43,699 nt of DNA from Nostoc desertorum CM1-VF14 (GTDB taxonomy: Bacteria; Cyanobacteriota; Cyanobacteriia; Cyanobacteriales; Nostocaceae). The first letter of the stretch is position 1; each line of letters starts with the position of its first letter. The position numbers and the translations under genes were made by a program. The stretch lies in contig JAHHHR010000063.1 in NCBI GenBank assembly GCA_019359245.1, positions 1 through 43,699 of the forward strand, in the 5' to 3' direction. The notes under the pieces are model-generated. The model saw nothing but the letters and a program-made list of their open reading frames with translations, was not told the origin of the DNA and searched no databases. Shown here piece by piece: positions 7,712-16,500 of this stretch.

Positions 7712-8755
7712 ATGCAACAAGTTCCTGTTTCACTATGGACTCTGGTTGCTGGGATAGTAGTTACAGCAATCAGTATTTGGATTGGTCAGAATAACACTTT
7801 GATGCCGGTGCAAGCATCGTTACAAGCACCTTTGGTAGACGGTTTTTTCAACGTCATGTTTACCATTGCGATCGCACTATTCTTAGTGGTAGAAGGAACA
7901 ATTGTACTTTTTTTGATTCAGTTTCGTCGCCGTCGCGGTGATGATACCGATGGTGTGCGAGTAGAAGGCAACGTTCCCTTAGAAATCTTTTGGACAGCAA
8001 TCCCAACAGTGATTGTTCTCTGCTTAGGCATCTACAGTGTAGATGTTTTTAACCGAATGGGCGGCTTTGAGCCTGCGGGTCATCCTCATTCAGCAGCTCA
8101 TGTTGCTCATATACCAGGGAGTGCTATTGCAGCTACATTAAGCGATACTGAAGCAACAACTGCCCCAACAATTGCTCCAACAATTGGTATCGGCGCGTCT
8201 CCTCAAACTCTAAACAAACCAGCTGACTTAGTTGTTGATGTCAAAGGCATACAGTACGCCTGGTTATTTAATTACCCTGATAGTGGCATTACCTCTGGGG
8301 AATTGCACATACCCGTCGGTGCTGATGTACAACTCAACCTTTCAGCACAAGATGTAATTCATTCATTCTGGGTGCCAAACTTCCGCTTGAAACAAGACGC
8401 ACTTCCCGGTATCCCTACAGAACTACGATTTGTCGCTACCAAACCAGGTACATATCCCGTAGTTTGTGCTGAGTTGTGCGGTGGTTATCACGGTTCAATG
8501 CGGACACAAGTAATTGTCCACACACCAGAAGAATATGATAGCTGGCGGACAGAAAACCAGATTGCTCAACAGCAAAATTTAAATCAAGTCGTTGCAATTA
8601 ATCCAGCCGACTTATCAACATCAGAGTTCCTCGCACCCCACACCCATGATATGGGAATTAGTGCAGCAACTCTAGAGTCATTGGTCATTGGTCAGGAGAG
8701 ACGCGACGCCAGTCGCTACAACGGGGGGAACCCCCGCAACGCGCTGGCTCATTAA
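7712..8755 (+). CDS. coxB: cytochrome c oxidase subunit II (CoxB, cox2-type)
   Basis: The 347-residue protein has an N-terminal hydrophobic segment (about 6-24), two transmembrane helices near 45-70 and 90-115, and a periplasmic/lumenal cupredoxin domain. CuA ligands are visible in IHSFWVPNFR (His) and VVCAELCGGYHGSMR (two Cys, Glu, His, Met). It accepts electrons from cytochrome c or plastocyanin for the aa3-type oxidase that protects nitrogenase by respiring O2. Gene order and the neighbouring patB/fdxB match the heterocyst-specific cox2 operon of Anabaena. The last 15-20 residues (RRDASRYNGGNPRNALAH) come from a palindromic repeat and are not family sequence; the true C-terminus may have been lost. 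coxA follows 67 bp later. Confidence 0.93.
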   Translation: MQQVPVSLWTLVAGIVVTAISIWIGQNNTLMPVQASLQAPLVDGFFNVMFTIAIALFLVVEGTIVLFLIQFRRRRGDDTDGVRVEGNVPLEIFWTAIPTVIVLCLGIYSVDVFNRMGGFEPAGHPHSAAHVAHIPGSAIAATLSDTEATTAPTIAPTIGIGASPQTLNKPADLVVDVKGIQYAWLFNYPDSGITSGELHIPVGADVQLNLSAQDVIHSFWVPNFRLKQDALPGIPTELRFVATKPGTYPVVCAELCGGYHGSMRTQVIVHTPEEYDSWRTENQIAQQQNLNQVVAINPADLSTSEFLAPHTHDMGISAATLESLVIGQERRDASRYNGGNPRNALAH

Positions 8756-8768
8756 TCGCGTCTGTACA
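8684..8768. repeat. nested palindromic repeat element at the end of coxB
   Basis: AGACGCGA (8699-8706) and TCGCGTCT (8756-8763) are perfect outer inverted repeats. Inside, GCCAG pairs with CTGGC and GGGGG with CCCCC. A TTGGTCATTGGTCA tandem repeat adjoins it on the left. Such roughly 65-bp palindromic units are dispersed in Nostoc genomes. The coxB stop codon (8753-8755) lies inside it. Confidence 0.75.
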
Positions 8769-8822
8769 AGAGTCAAATTACTTTGGACGTTTGACCCTGG
8801 ACTTTGCATAAGGGTAAAAAAT

Positions 8823-10511
8823 ATGACGCAGGTAGAATTTCCACGGAATACTCCACCAGAAGAAAAGAAACCGGAAATGGTGACTGGCCACACCTCCCAT
8901 CCGAAGGCGTGGAAATGGCAGGACTATTTTACATTTAATGTTGACCACAAGGTTATTGGGATTCAATACCTGGTGACGGCGTTTGTCTTCTATCTCATCG
9001 GCGGACTGATGGCTGTTGCTTTGCGGGTCGAATTAGCAACACCAGAATCAGATGTACTCGACCCCAATTTGTATAACGCTTTCATGACCAATCACGGGAC
9101 GATTATGATCTTCCTGTGGATTGTCCCTAGCGCTATTGGCGGATTTGGTAACTATTTAGTGCCGTTGATGGTCGGTGCTAGGGATATGGCTTTCCCGAAG
9201 CTGAACGCGATCGCCTTTTGGTTAAATCCACCAGCAGGTGCGCTTATATTAGGTAGTTTCATTTTTGGCGGTTCGCAATCTGGTTGGACAGCTTACCCAC
9301 CTTTGAGTTTGGTGACAGCACCAATTGCTCAAACTATGTGGATACTTGCGATCGTCTTGGTAGGAACTTCTTCAATTTTGGGTTCACTGAACTTTGTGAT
9401 CACCATTTTGATGATGAAGGTTCCTAGCATGAAATGGGATCAAGTACCCCTATTTTGCTGGGCAATCTTGGCAACCTCCATCCTGGCGCTTCTCTCCACA
9501 CCTGTATTAGCAGCCGGTTTAGTTCTGCTGTTGTTTGACCTCAACTTTGGCACCTCCTTCTTTAAACCAGATGCAGGCGGTAACGTTGTAATTTATCAAC
9601 ACTTATTCTGGTTTTATTCTCACCCAGCAGTATATTTAATGATTCTGCCCATCTTCGGCATCATGTCGGAGGTTATTCCAGTTCACGCCCGTAAGCCAAT
9701 TTTTGGTTATAAAGCGATCGCTTATTCTAGTGTGGCAATCTGCGTTGTCGGTTTGTTCGTCTGGGTACACCATATGTTCACCAGTGGTACACCCGGTTGG
9801 ATGCGGATGTTCTTCACTATCTCCACTCTTATAGTTGCAGTTCCCACTGGTGTGAAGATTTTTGCCTGGGTTGCTACCCTTTGGGGTGGTAAAATCCGCT
9901 TCACAGGTGCGATGCTTTTCGCCATTGGCTTATTGTCCATGTTTGTCATGGGTGGCTTAAGCGGTGTGACGATGGGAACAGCACCTTTTGATGTCCACGT
10001 CCACGACACATATTATGTAGTTGGACATTTCCATTACGTTCTGTTTGGTGGTTCCGTGTTTGGTATCTACGCCGGCATTTATCACTGGTTCCCCAAAATG
10101 ACCGGACGAATGTTGAATGAAAGCTTGGCACGCATTCACTTTGCCCTTACCTTCATCGGTACTAATCTAACCTTTTTACCCATGCACGAGTTGGGCTTAA
10201 AAGGAATGCCGCGAAGAGTGGCAATGTATGACCCCCAATTTATCGACCTCAATCAAATTTGTACCTTCGGTTCAATTGTTTTGGGGATATCGGTAATTCC
10301 TTTCGCCATCAACATGATCTACAGTTGGTTGAAAGGGCCTTTGGCTGGTGATAATCCTTGGCAAGCTTTGACTTTAGAATGGACAACTAGCTCACCACCT
10401 GTAATTGAAAACTGGGAAGTGTTGCCGGTTGTTACTCATGGCCCTTATGACTACGGTCATGGTCATAGTACTGAAATACAGCCATCTGCAACGCCGGAAG
10501 CTAGTGCTTAG
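8823..10511 (+). CDS. coxA: cytochrome c oxidase subunit I (CoxA, cox2-type)
   Basis: From ATG 8823 the product has 562 residues with about 12 hydrophobic helices. Key haem-copper residues are present: the haem a His in MTNHGTIMIF, the CuB His and cross-linked Tyr in HPAVYLMILP, the CuB His pair in VWVHHMF, and the haem ligands in VHVHDTYYVVGHFHYV. This is the catalytic core that reduces O2 to water and pumps protons. The ORF is open 135 bases further upstream, but those codons run through the palindromic repeat and do not resemble CoxA; AAGGG just before 8823 supports the inner start. No interruption element is present. It belongs to the coxBAC operon with expected heterocyst-specific expression (by analogy). 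Confidence 0.95.
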   Translation: MTQVEFPRNTPPEEKKPEMVTGHTSHPKAWKWQDYFTFNVDHKVIGIQYLVTAFVFYLIGGLMAVALRVELATPESDVLDPNLYNAFMTNHGTIMIFLWIVPSAIGGFGNYLVPLMVGARDMAFPKLNAIAFWLNPPAGALILGSFIFGGSQSGWTAYPPLSLVTAPIAQTMWILAIVLVGTSSILGSLNFVITILMMKVPSMKWDQVPLFCWAILATSILALLSTPVLAAGLVLLLFDLNFGTSFFKPDAGGNVVIYQHLFWFYSHPAVYLMILPIFGIMSEVIPVHARKPIFGYKAIAYSSVAICVVGLFVWVHHMFTSGTPGWMRMFFTISTLIVAVPTGVKIFAWVATLWGGKIRFTGAMLFAIGLLSMFVMGGLSGVTMGTAPFDVHVHDTYYVVGHFHYVLFGGSVFGIYAGIYHWFPKMTGRMLNESLARIHFALTFIGTNLTFLPMHELGLKGMPRRVAMYDPQFIDLNQICTFGSIVLGISVIPFAINMIYSWLKGPLAGDNPWQALTLEWTTSSPPVIENWEVLPVVTHGPYDYGHGHSTEIQPSATPEASA

Positions 10512-10557
10512 TGCGATCGCTCTCAAGCTGACTGCAATTTCTAGTAATTTGATTTGA

Positions 10558-10641
10558 GAACTCGAAACTTCAAGCTTGGAACTCGGAACTTGAGCCTCAG
10601 AACTCGAAACTTGAGCTTCAGAACTCGGAACTGGGAATTTT
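10558..10641. repeat. four 21-bp tandem repeats between coxA and coxC
   Basis: Four units of exactly 21 bp start at 10558, 10579, 10600 and 10621, each beginning GAACTCGAAACTT or GAACTCGGAACTT. They separate coxA from coxC within the operon (265 bp gap). The 21-bp period equals three heptamers or two helical turns. Confidence 0.75.
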
Positions 10642-10775
10642 GAGGATTCCTAAACAAGTGAAGAGTTGAGTTAAACAAGGATTTTGGATGAAGAATGAAA
10701 ATTTTGCCGCTTCACACTTCATTCTTCATTCAAGCTTCCACAACAGACACAGTGGATAATATTGTCAAAAAATCT

Positions 10776-11375
10776 ATGACTATAGCTACAACCACAAGTG
10801 AAGATCACAGTGCAGGACACGAAGAACATCCAGATTTAAGAGTTTGGGGATTGTTGACGTTCCTCGCTTCTGAATCCCTTATGTTTGGGGGATTTTTTGC
10901 TACTTATTTATTTTTCCGTGGTACTACAGCAGTTTGGCCTCCAGAAGGAAGTGAAGTAGAACTACTTGTGCCGATAATTAACACCATTATTTTGGTGTCT
11001 AGTAGTTTCGTGATTCACTTCGGTGATACGGCGATTAAAAAGAATAACGTCAAGGGAATGCAACTGTGGTATGCCATTACTGCAATCATGGGTGCAATTT
11101 TCTTGGGTGGTCAGGTTTATGAGTACTCAACATTAGCATACGGTCTGACTACCAACGTCTTCGCCAACTGCTTTTATATCATGACTGGGTTCCACGGTTT
11201 ACACGTTTTTGTGGGACTGTTATTGATATTACGCGCATTGTGGCGATCGCGTCTCCCTGGTGAATATTCTGCAACCAATCATACTTTCATCGAAATGACA
11301 GAAATTTACTGGCACTTCGTAGATATTATTTGGATTATTTTATTCACCCTAGTGTACGTTCTAACTTTGTTTTAA
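10776..11375 (+). CDS. coxC: cytochrome c oxidase subunit III (CoxC, cox2-type)
   Basis: From ATG 10776 there are 199 residues, close to the normal cyanobacterial length. After a polar His-rich start (SEDHSAGHEEHPDLRVWG) come about five transmembrane helices. Diagnostic segments are SLMFGGFFATYLFFRG, the central FYIMTGFHGLHVFVGLLL, and the C-terminal TEIYWHFVDIIWIILF. The subunit stabilises CoxA and supports proton uptake. The frame is open to 10695, but the added residues are not family-like. It is separated from coxA by the 21-bp repeat array yet keeps the coxB-coxA-coxC order, so co-transcription is likely. Confidence 0.93.
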   Translation: MTIATTTSEDHSAGHEEHPDLRVWGLLTFLASESLMFGGFFATYLFFRGTTAVWPPEGSEVELLVPIINTIILVSSSFVIHFGDTAIKKNNVKGMQLWYAITAIMGAIFLGGQVYEYSTLAYGLTTNVFANCFYIMTGFHGLHVFVGLLLILRALWRSRLPGEYSATNHTFIEMTEIYWHFVDIIWIILFTLVYVLTLF

Positions 11376-11394
11376 ATTGGGCATGGGGCATTAA

Positions 11395-11489
11395 CAATTC
11401 GTAATTCTTAATTCGTAATTATGTTGAGTTATTGCCCAATCCCCAATGCCCAGTCCCCAATCCCCAATCCCCAATCCCCAGTTCCCAAT
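11395..11489. repeat. STRR heptamer arrays
   Basis: AATTCGTAATTCTTAATTCG is followed by a CCCCAAT/CCCAGTC-type heptamer array (11436-11489), a classic Nostoc short tandem repeat block. It reads through in frame with the next gene and artificially lengthens its ORF. Confidence 0.75.
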
Positions 11490-11975
11490 ATGCAAGCTGA
11501 TACAAACAAATTCTCATGGTTCCAGGTTCCAGAGGACATCAAAAACCTATTAATTTTAGCTGCACAAAATTGGGAAAACACACCAGAATCGGAAAAATAT
11601 ATTCAACAAGCTTTAGAGAAAACTGGTGAGAATACAGATGTGTTAGTAGCAGCATATAGATTTTTCTATTATAAGAACAATTATTCTCTTGCATTACAAA
11701 CAACAGTCAAATTATTAGATAAAATTAAAGAACTAGAAAAATTCCCTGATGACTGGGAGCAACTTCAGCCTATATTAGTCAATCGCAAAGAAGACCCACA
11801 AATTCGATTGTACTTAAATGCTTATGCTGCTTCGGGATTAGTACTAGCAAAGTTAGGAGCAATCGAGGAAGCAAAAGAAATCAGCACCAGAGTCAAGCAG
11901 ATAGACGATAAAAATGATTTTGGTGCTGGAATTCTCCTGGATATTTTGACACGTCCAGCAGAAGAAGATGATTAA
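11490..11975 (+). CDS. conserved hypothetical TPR-like protein of the cox/nif locus
   Basis: From ATG 11490 the product has 161 residues, soluble and mostly helical. Paired helices (DIKNLLILAAQNWENTPESEKYIQQAL, then VLVAAYRFFYYKNNYSLALQTTVKLL, then LYLNAYAASGLVLAKLGAIEEAKEI) have TPR-like spacing. The frame is open to 11421, but those 23 codons (MLSYCPIPNAQSPIPNPQSP) are translated heptamer repeat, so I exclude them. Its position directly after coxC, and before other nitrogen-fixation-associated genes, suggests a role as an assembly or scaffold factor in the heterocyst. The function is unknown. Confidence 0.75.
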   Translation: MQADTNKFSWFQVPEDIKNLLILAAQNWENTPESEKYIQQALEKTGENTDVLVAAYRFFYYKNNYSLALQTTVKLLDKIKELEKFPDDWEQLQPILVNRKEDPQIRLYLNAYAASGLVLAKLGAIEEAKEISTRVKQIDDKNDFGAGILLDILTRPAEEDD

Positions 11976-12008
11976 TTAGTCAGCAATGAAAAATCAAGGT
12001 GAACAATC

Positions 12009-12179
12009 ATGAATAACTGGTTATCTACTGGATCATATTCCTCTTACTCTCTATTGGGAGCGGCTAGTAATAGTAACTCTATCTTCCCTGCTATTACCAT
12101 ACCGACTAAAGCTCCTGTAACTAATATTCCGAATGTCTCACCACTCATTGTGATCCAATCTTCCCCACTATCGATTTAA
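12009..12179 (+). CDS. small hypothetical protein, 56 residues
   Basis: A short frame starting ATG 12009, with AAGGTG 6 bases upstream, which is a good ribosome-binding site. The stop TAA at 12177 is 5 bases before the next ATG (12185). The peptide begins MNNWLSTGSYSSYSLLGAAS and is rich in Ser, Ile, Pro and Thr, with mild hydrophobicity and no Cys. The tight spacing implies translation coupled to the cupin gene. I do not know the family. The evidence is position, start signal and clean fit between two genes on the same strand. Confidence 0.6.
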   Translation: MNNWLSTGSYSSYSLLGAASNSNSIFPAITIPTKAPVTNIPNVSPLIVIQSSPLSI

Positions 12180-12184
12180 AAGTT

Positions 12185-12796
12185 ATGAAAGGTAGGGATT
12201 GGCTGCTAACAGGGGATGGTCAGCATCAAGTCTGTAAATCTGTAAGAGCATGGGATTTGTTGAGAGAAGATTACCGCTTGTATCGGTTTTTAACTGAGGT
12301 GGAAGATGTTCTCAATAGTAGTGACAATGAAGCAAATTGTCTGCCAGAAATTCGGATGCTCGTAAGGCGCTTGATTGTAAATTCCTACTGGGTGCGAAGT
12401 CAACGTTTAGAGCCTTCGCCCAAAACGGGAACCTCTGTTTTACTCCTATATGATGAATTGGGTTTTCCGTTAACTGTGCAAACAGTAACATTTGCACCTG
12501 GAACCCGATCAAACATTCATAATCATGGGACGTGGGGAATAGTGGCGGTGTTACAAGGCCAGGAGAAAAATAGTTTTTGGCGACGCACTCCTAGCCCAAA
12601 ATTTCAGGACAAAATTGAGCAGACGGGAGAGATAACTCTATTTCCAGGGGATATTATTAGTTTCACTCCCGATGCAATTCACTGTGTAGAAGCAGTGGGC
12701 GATGAACCAACTGTGACTTTTAATATCTACGGTGAAACTGATCCAAATGAGAGATTTGAGTTTGACCCAGTTAAGTGTAGTGCTAAAAACTTTTAG
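12185..12796 (+). CDS. cupin, cysteine-dioxygenase-type protein
   Basis: A 203-residue protein with a C-terminal cupin barrel. Metal ligands can be seen: His112 and His114 (SNIHNHGTWGIVAVLQGQE, with Glu127 nearby) and His166 (DAIHCVEAVGDEP). This resembles the type I cysteine dioxygenase/3-mercaptopropionate dioxygenase group, which uses Fe(II) to oxidise thiols, but the substrate cannot be told from sequence. It lies in a plus-strand run with the cox genes and the nitrogenase-associated protein, and homologues are seen near nif genes in diazotrophs. It may control thiol or oxygen chemistry in the nitrogen-fixing cell; this is inference. Confidence 0.75.
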   Translation: MKGRDWLLTGDGQHQVCKSVRAWDLLREDYRLYRFLTEVEDVLNSSDNEANCLPEIRMLVRRLIVNSYWVRSQRLEPSPKTGTSVLLLYDELGFPLTVQTVTFAPGTRSNIHNHGTWGIVAVLQGQEKNSFWRRTPSPKFQDKIEQTGEITLFPGDIISFTPDAIHCVEAVGDEPTVTFNIYGETDPNERFEFDPVKCSAKNF

Positions 12797-12865
12797 CATC
12801 ACGCGATAGGAGCGCACAAATGTGCGCCCTTAAAAACGAATAGTATTTTACAGCGAGGTAGTTGA

Positions 12866-13348
12866 ATGGCAAGAGTAATTTTCTATAGCAAACCAGGCTG
12901 TAAAGGTGGTACTAAGCAAAAAGTTTTGCTAACAGCTGCTGGACATGAGGTGATACCACAGAATCTGCTAAAAGAACCTTGGACAGTTGAACGGTTGCGC
13001 TCATTTTTTGGCGATCGCCCCGTAGCCGAATGGTTTAATCCTTCCGCCCCCAAGATAAAATCTGGTGAGGTGGTTCCTGAAAAAGTAGATGAACAAACCG
13101 CTTTGGCGCTGATGCTGAAAGAGCCGTTGTTGATTCGCCGTCCTTTGTTAGAAGTAGGCGAACAGCGCGAGGTAGGATTTGATGTACAAAAAATTGATGC
13201 TTGGATTGGCTTACAAGCTGTAGATGAATCCTTGCAAGAAATCAGCGACAAGCTTTTGAAGCAAGATTTGCAAAACTGTTCTCACGGTCATGGTCATCAT
13301 CATGAGCATGGTCATGAACACCAAAAGCAAGGCAACTGTAAACATTAG
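12866..13348 (+). CDS. nitrogenase-associated protein, ArsC/Spx-like
   Basis: The 160-residue protein begins with a thioredoxin-like ArsC/Spx fold (MARVIFYSKPGCKGGTKQKVLL) in which only one active-site Cys (Cys12) is kept. It continues with LKEPLLIRRPLLEVG, the conserved ArsC-family segment, and ends in a His-rich tail (HGHGHHHEHGHEHQ, about residues 139-153) that could bind metal. Proteins of this subfamily are encoded in nif clusters of many diazotrophs and annotated as nitrogenase-associated. The exact function is unknown. The gene follows the cupin gene by 69 bp with a small hairpin (GCGCACA/TGTGCGC, 12812-12827) in the gap. Confidence 0.85.
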   Translation: MARVIFYSKPGCKGGTKQKVLLTAAGHEVIPQNLLKEPWTVERLRSFFGDRPVAEWFNPSAPKIKSGEVVPEKVDEQTALALMLKEPLLIRRPLLEVGEQREVGFDVQKIDAWIGLQAVDESLQEISDKLLKQDLQNCSHGHGHHHEHGHEHQKQGNCKH

Positions 13349-13384
13349 TACAGGATATAGCGGTTCTCTGTTGAGTAGGTACTA

Positions 13385-13426
13385 AACCCCACCCCCAACC
13401 CCCTCCCCGCTTGCGAGGAGGGGGCT
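13385..13426. repeat. C-rich hairpin repeat
   Basis: CCCCCTCCCCGC and GCGAGGAGGGGG form a strong stem-loop after ACCCCCAACCCC, a widespread cyanobacterial intergenic repeat. It stands downstream of the nitrogenase-associated gene and may limit read-through, but there is no clear T-run. Confidence 0.5.
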
Positions 13427-13574
13427 AAAATGCAACAATGCTCTCAAATATCAACATACAATTTTGGAGTGATCTTTGTAACACCTTGTGAAAATATACT
13501 GACTTTTGTCACAAATGTTACAACGCTAAACTTGCATGGGCATATTAAGAATGCTTATATTGCAAGAGAAAACA

Positions 13575-16500
13575 ATGACAGCTACTTTATCTGGTTATCA
13601 ACTCCTCGAAACCCTTCACTCCGGTAGTAAAACCGTCATTTATCGGGGACGGCGAGAAACCGATAACGTCCCTGTCATTGTCAAAACTCTCCTGTGCGAA
13701 CATCCACTCTTAGAAGACATAGCTCGACTGCGCCACGAATATCAAATTATTGAGCCTCTGCAAATTCCTGGCATTGTTAAAGCCTACGAGTTAAAGAATT
13801 ATCAGCATGGACTGGCTTTGGTTTTGGAAGACATTCCAGGTTGCTTGCTCCAAGAACTGATTGCAACTCAAACAACCACCTTAATTACTTTCCTCAAGGT
13901 GGGGATTAACCTAGCACAAATTTTAGGAGAACTGCACGCCCAACAGATTATTCATAAAGATATTAAGCCGCACAATATTTTAATTGACCCCGATTCTGGG
14001 GAAGCCAAACTGATTGACTTCAGTATCTCCTCGCGCCTTGATAAAGAAAATCCCACTTTGAGCAATCCTAATTTGCTCGAAGGTACGCTTGCGTATATGT
14101 CGCCTGAGCAGACCGGTAGAATGAATCGGGCGGTTGACTATCGCACCGACTTTTATTCACTGGGTGTCACTTTATATGAAATGCTGACGGGTATTTTGCC
14201 CTTTCAAGCTGTTGATCCGATGGAGTTAATCCACTCTCACATTGCCAAAATACCAGCCGCACCTTGTAGCGAAACCGTGTGCCGCGTTCTGGAAGATGTG
14301 CCAGAAGCGATTAGTGCAGTTATTTTTAAATTATTAGCGAAAACAGCAGAAGAACGGTATCAAAGCGCCTGGGGACTGAAAGCGGATTTAGAGGAATGTT
14401 TGTTTCAACTTCAAACGACTGGAAAAATTGAAAACTTTGTACCGGGAAGACAGGATAAATCTGGGCATTTTTTGATTCCGCAAAAGCTATACGGACGCGA
14501 AGCAGAAGTAGCAACATTAATGGCTGCGTTTAAGCGTGTAGCAGGTGGTAGCAGCGAACTCATGCTCGTCTCTGGTTATTCGGGAATTGGAAAGACGAGT
14601 GTCGTCAATGAAGTTCATAAACCGATTGTGGGAGCAAGGGGTTATTTCATTGCAGGCAAGTTTGACCAGTTCAAGCGCAATATTCCTTATGCATCGTTGA
14701 TTCAAGCGTTCCAATCTTTAATTGGGCAATTACTCACCGAAAGCGAAGCCCAAATCCAAGTGTGGAAAGAGAAACTCCTAAGCGCGTTGGGAGAGAATGG
14801 GCAAGTCATTATCGATGTGATTCCCGAAGTCGAACTAATTATTGGAACTGTACCACCCGTAACACAACTGGGTGCGGCTGAATCTCAAAATCGTTTCAAT
14901 CGCGTTTTTGGGCAATTCATTGGCGTATTCACGACCCAAGATCATCCTCTGGTTGTTTTCTTGGATGACTTGCAGTGGGCAGATTCGGCATCGCTGAACT
15001 TAATTGAACTATTGATGACAGATAGCGAGCGCAAATATTTATTGTTAGTCGGCGCGTATCGGGATAACGAAGTGTCGCCTACCCATCCGCTTATGATGAG
15101 TTTGGACAAGATTCAATCTTTTGGTGCGGTGGTAGATAACATCGTCTTGGCACCATTGCATTTAACGGATGTGGAAGCATTAATTAGCGATACGTTGAAT
15201 GACACAGAAGCCAGCAAGCCATTAGCAGAATTACTGTTCCACAAAACTGGAGGAAACCCTTTCTTCTTAACGCAACTGCTGAAAACTCTACATCAAGAAG
15301 ACTTGCTAACGTATGAGTTTCATTCAGGAGTATGGCAGTGGAATATCCAACATATTCAAGCGATCGGTCTTACTGACCTGAATGTGGTTGAACTGACGGC
15401 GAGAAATATTCGTAAACTGTCTCTAGAAACGCAAGAAGTACTCAAACTGGCTGCTTGTATTGGCAACACGTTCAATCTGGATGTATTAGCGATCGTTAAC
15501 GAAGCATCTTCTCTAACGACTGCGGCGCAATTGTGGTCAGCCCTGCAAGCTGGGTTAATTTTGCCGTTAAATCAGGATTACAAAATTCCCTTAGCATTTA
15601 ATCAGGAGGAATCAGTTGGGATTGCTTTAACAGATGTCAAGGTTGATTACAAGTTTTTACATGACCGAGTACAGCAAGCAGCGTATTCTCTAATTCCCGA
15701 AGAGCAGAAGAAAGCAACGCATCTCAAAATTGGTCAATTACTGCTGCTAAATACTACATCAGAAGAACGCAAAGAAAATATATTTGCTTTAGTTAATCAA
15801 CTCAATTACGGTGCTGATTTACTGATATTTGAAACAGAAAAATATGAATTTGCTGAACTCAATCTAATTGCAGGTCAAAGAGCAAAAGCAGCCACAGCAC
15901 ACGATTCTGCCATCAAATATTTGCAAGTCGGTTTAGGATTGTTAGCAGAAGATAGTTGGCACACTCAGTATGACCTAACATTAGCACTGCATGAGGAAGC
16001 AGCAGAAGCAGCTTTTTTAAACGGTGATTTTGAAGGAATGCAGAGGTTCGTTGAGGTAGTACAAAACTGCGCCAAAACGCTGCTGGACAAAGTGAATGTG
16101 TATGAAGTCCAGATCCAAGCTTACATAGGGCAAAACAGGCTACTAGAAGCAGTTAACACGGGGCTACAAGTTTTAAAGCTCTTAGGGGTGGAGTTTCCCC
16201 AAGAGCCGAACGCGTCAGACATTGGCCAGGCACTAGGAGAAACTGCGGCAATTTTGAGTGGAAGGCGAATTGAGGATTTAATTGATCTGCCTCAAATGAC
16301 CGATCGCTATAAACTAGCAGCCATGAGGCTCATGTCAAGTATCTTTGCTCCTGCATACATGGCTGCGCCGGCACTGGTGCCCTTGACGGTGTGCAAACAA
16401 GTAAATTTATCCGTTCAATATGGTAATGCTTCTGTCTCTCCCTTTGCTTATGCCAATTATGGTCTTCTTCTTTGCGGAGTTGTAGGAGATATTGATTCAG

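Noticed and set aside
8688..8822. 45 extra N-terminal codons for CoxA
   Set aside because: They read through the palindromic element and overlap coxB. CoxA sequence begins at ATG 8823.
11421..11489. 23 extra N-terminal codons of the TPR-like protein (MLSYCPIPNAQSPIPNPQS)
   Set aside because: They are translated heptamer repeat with no family character. ATG 11490 is the better start.
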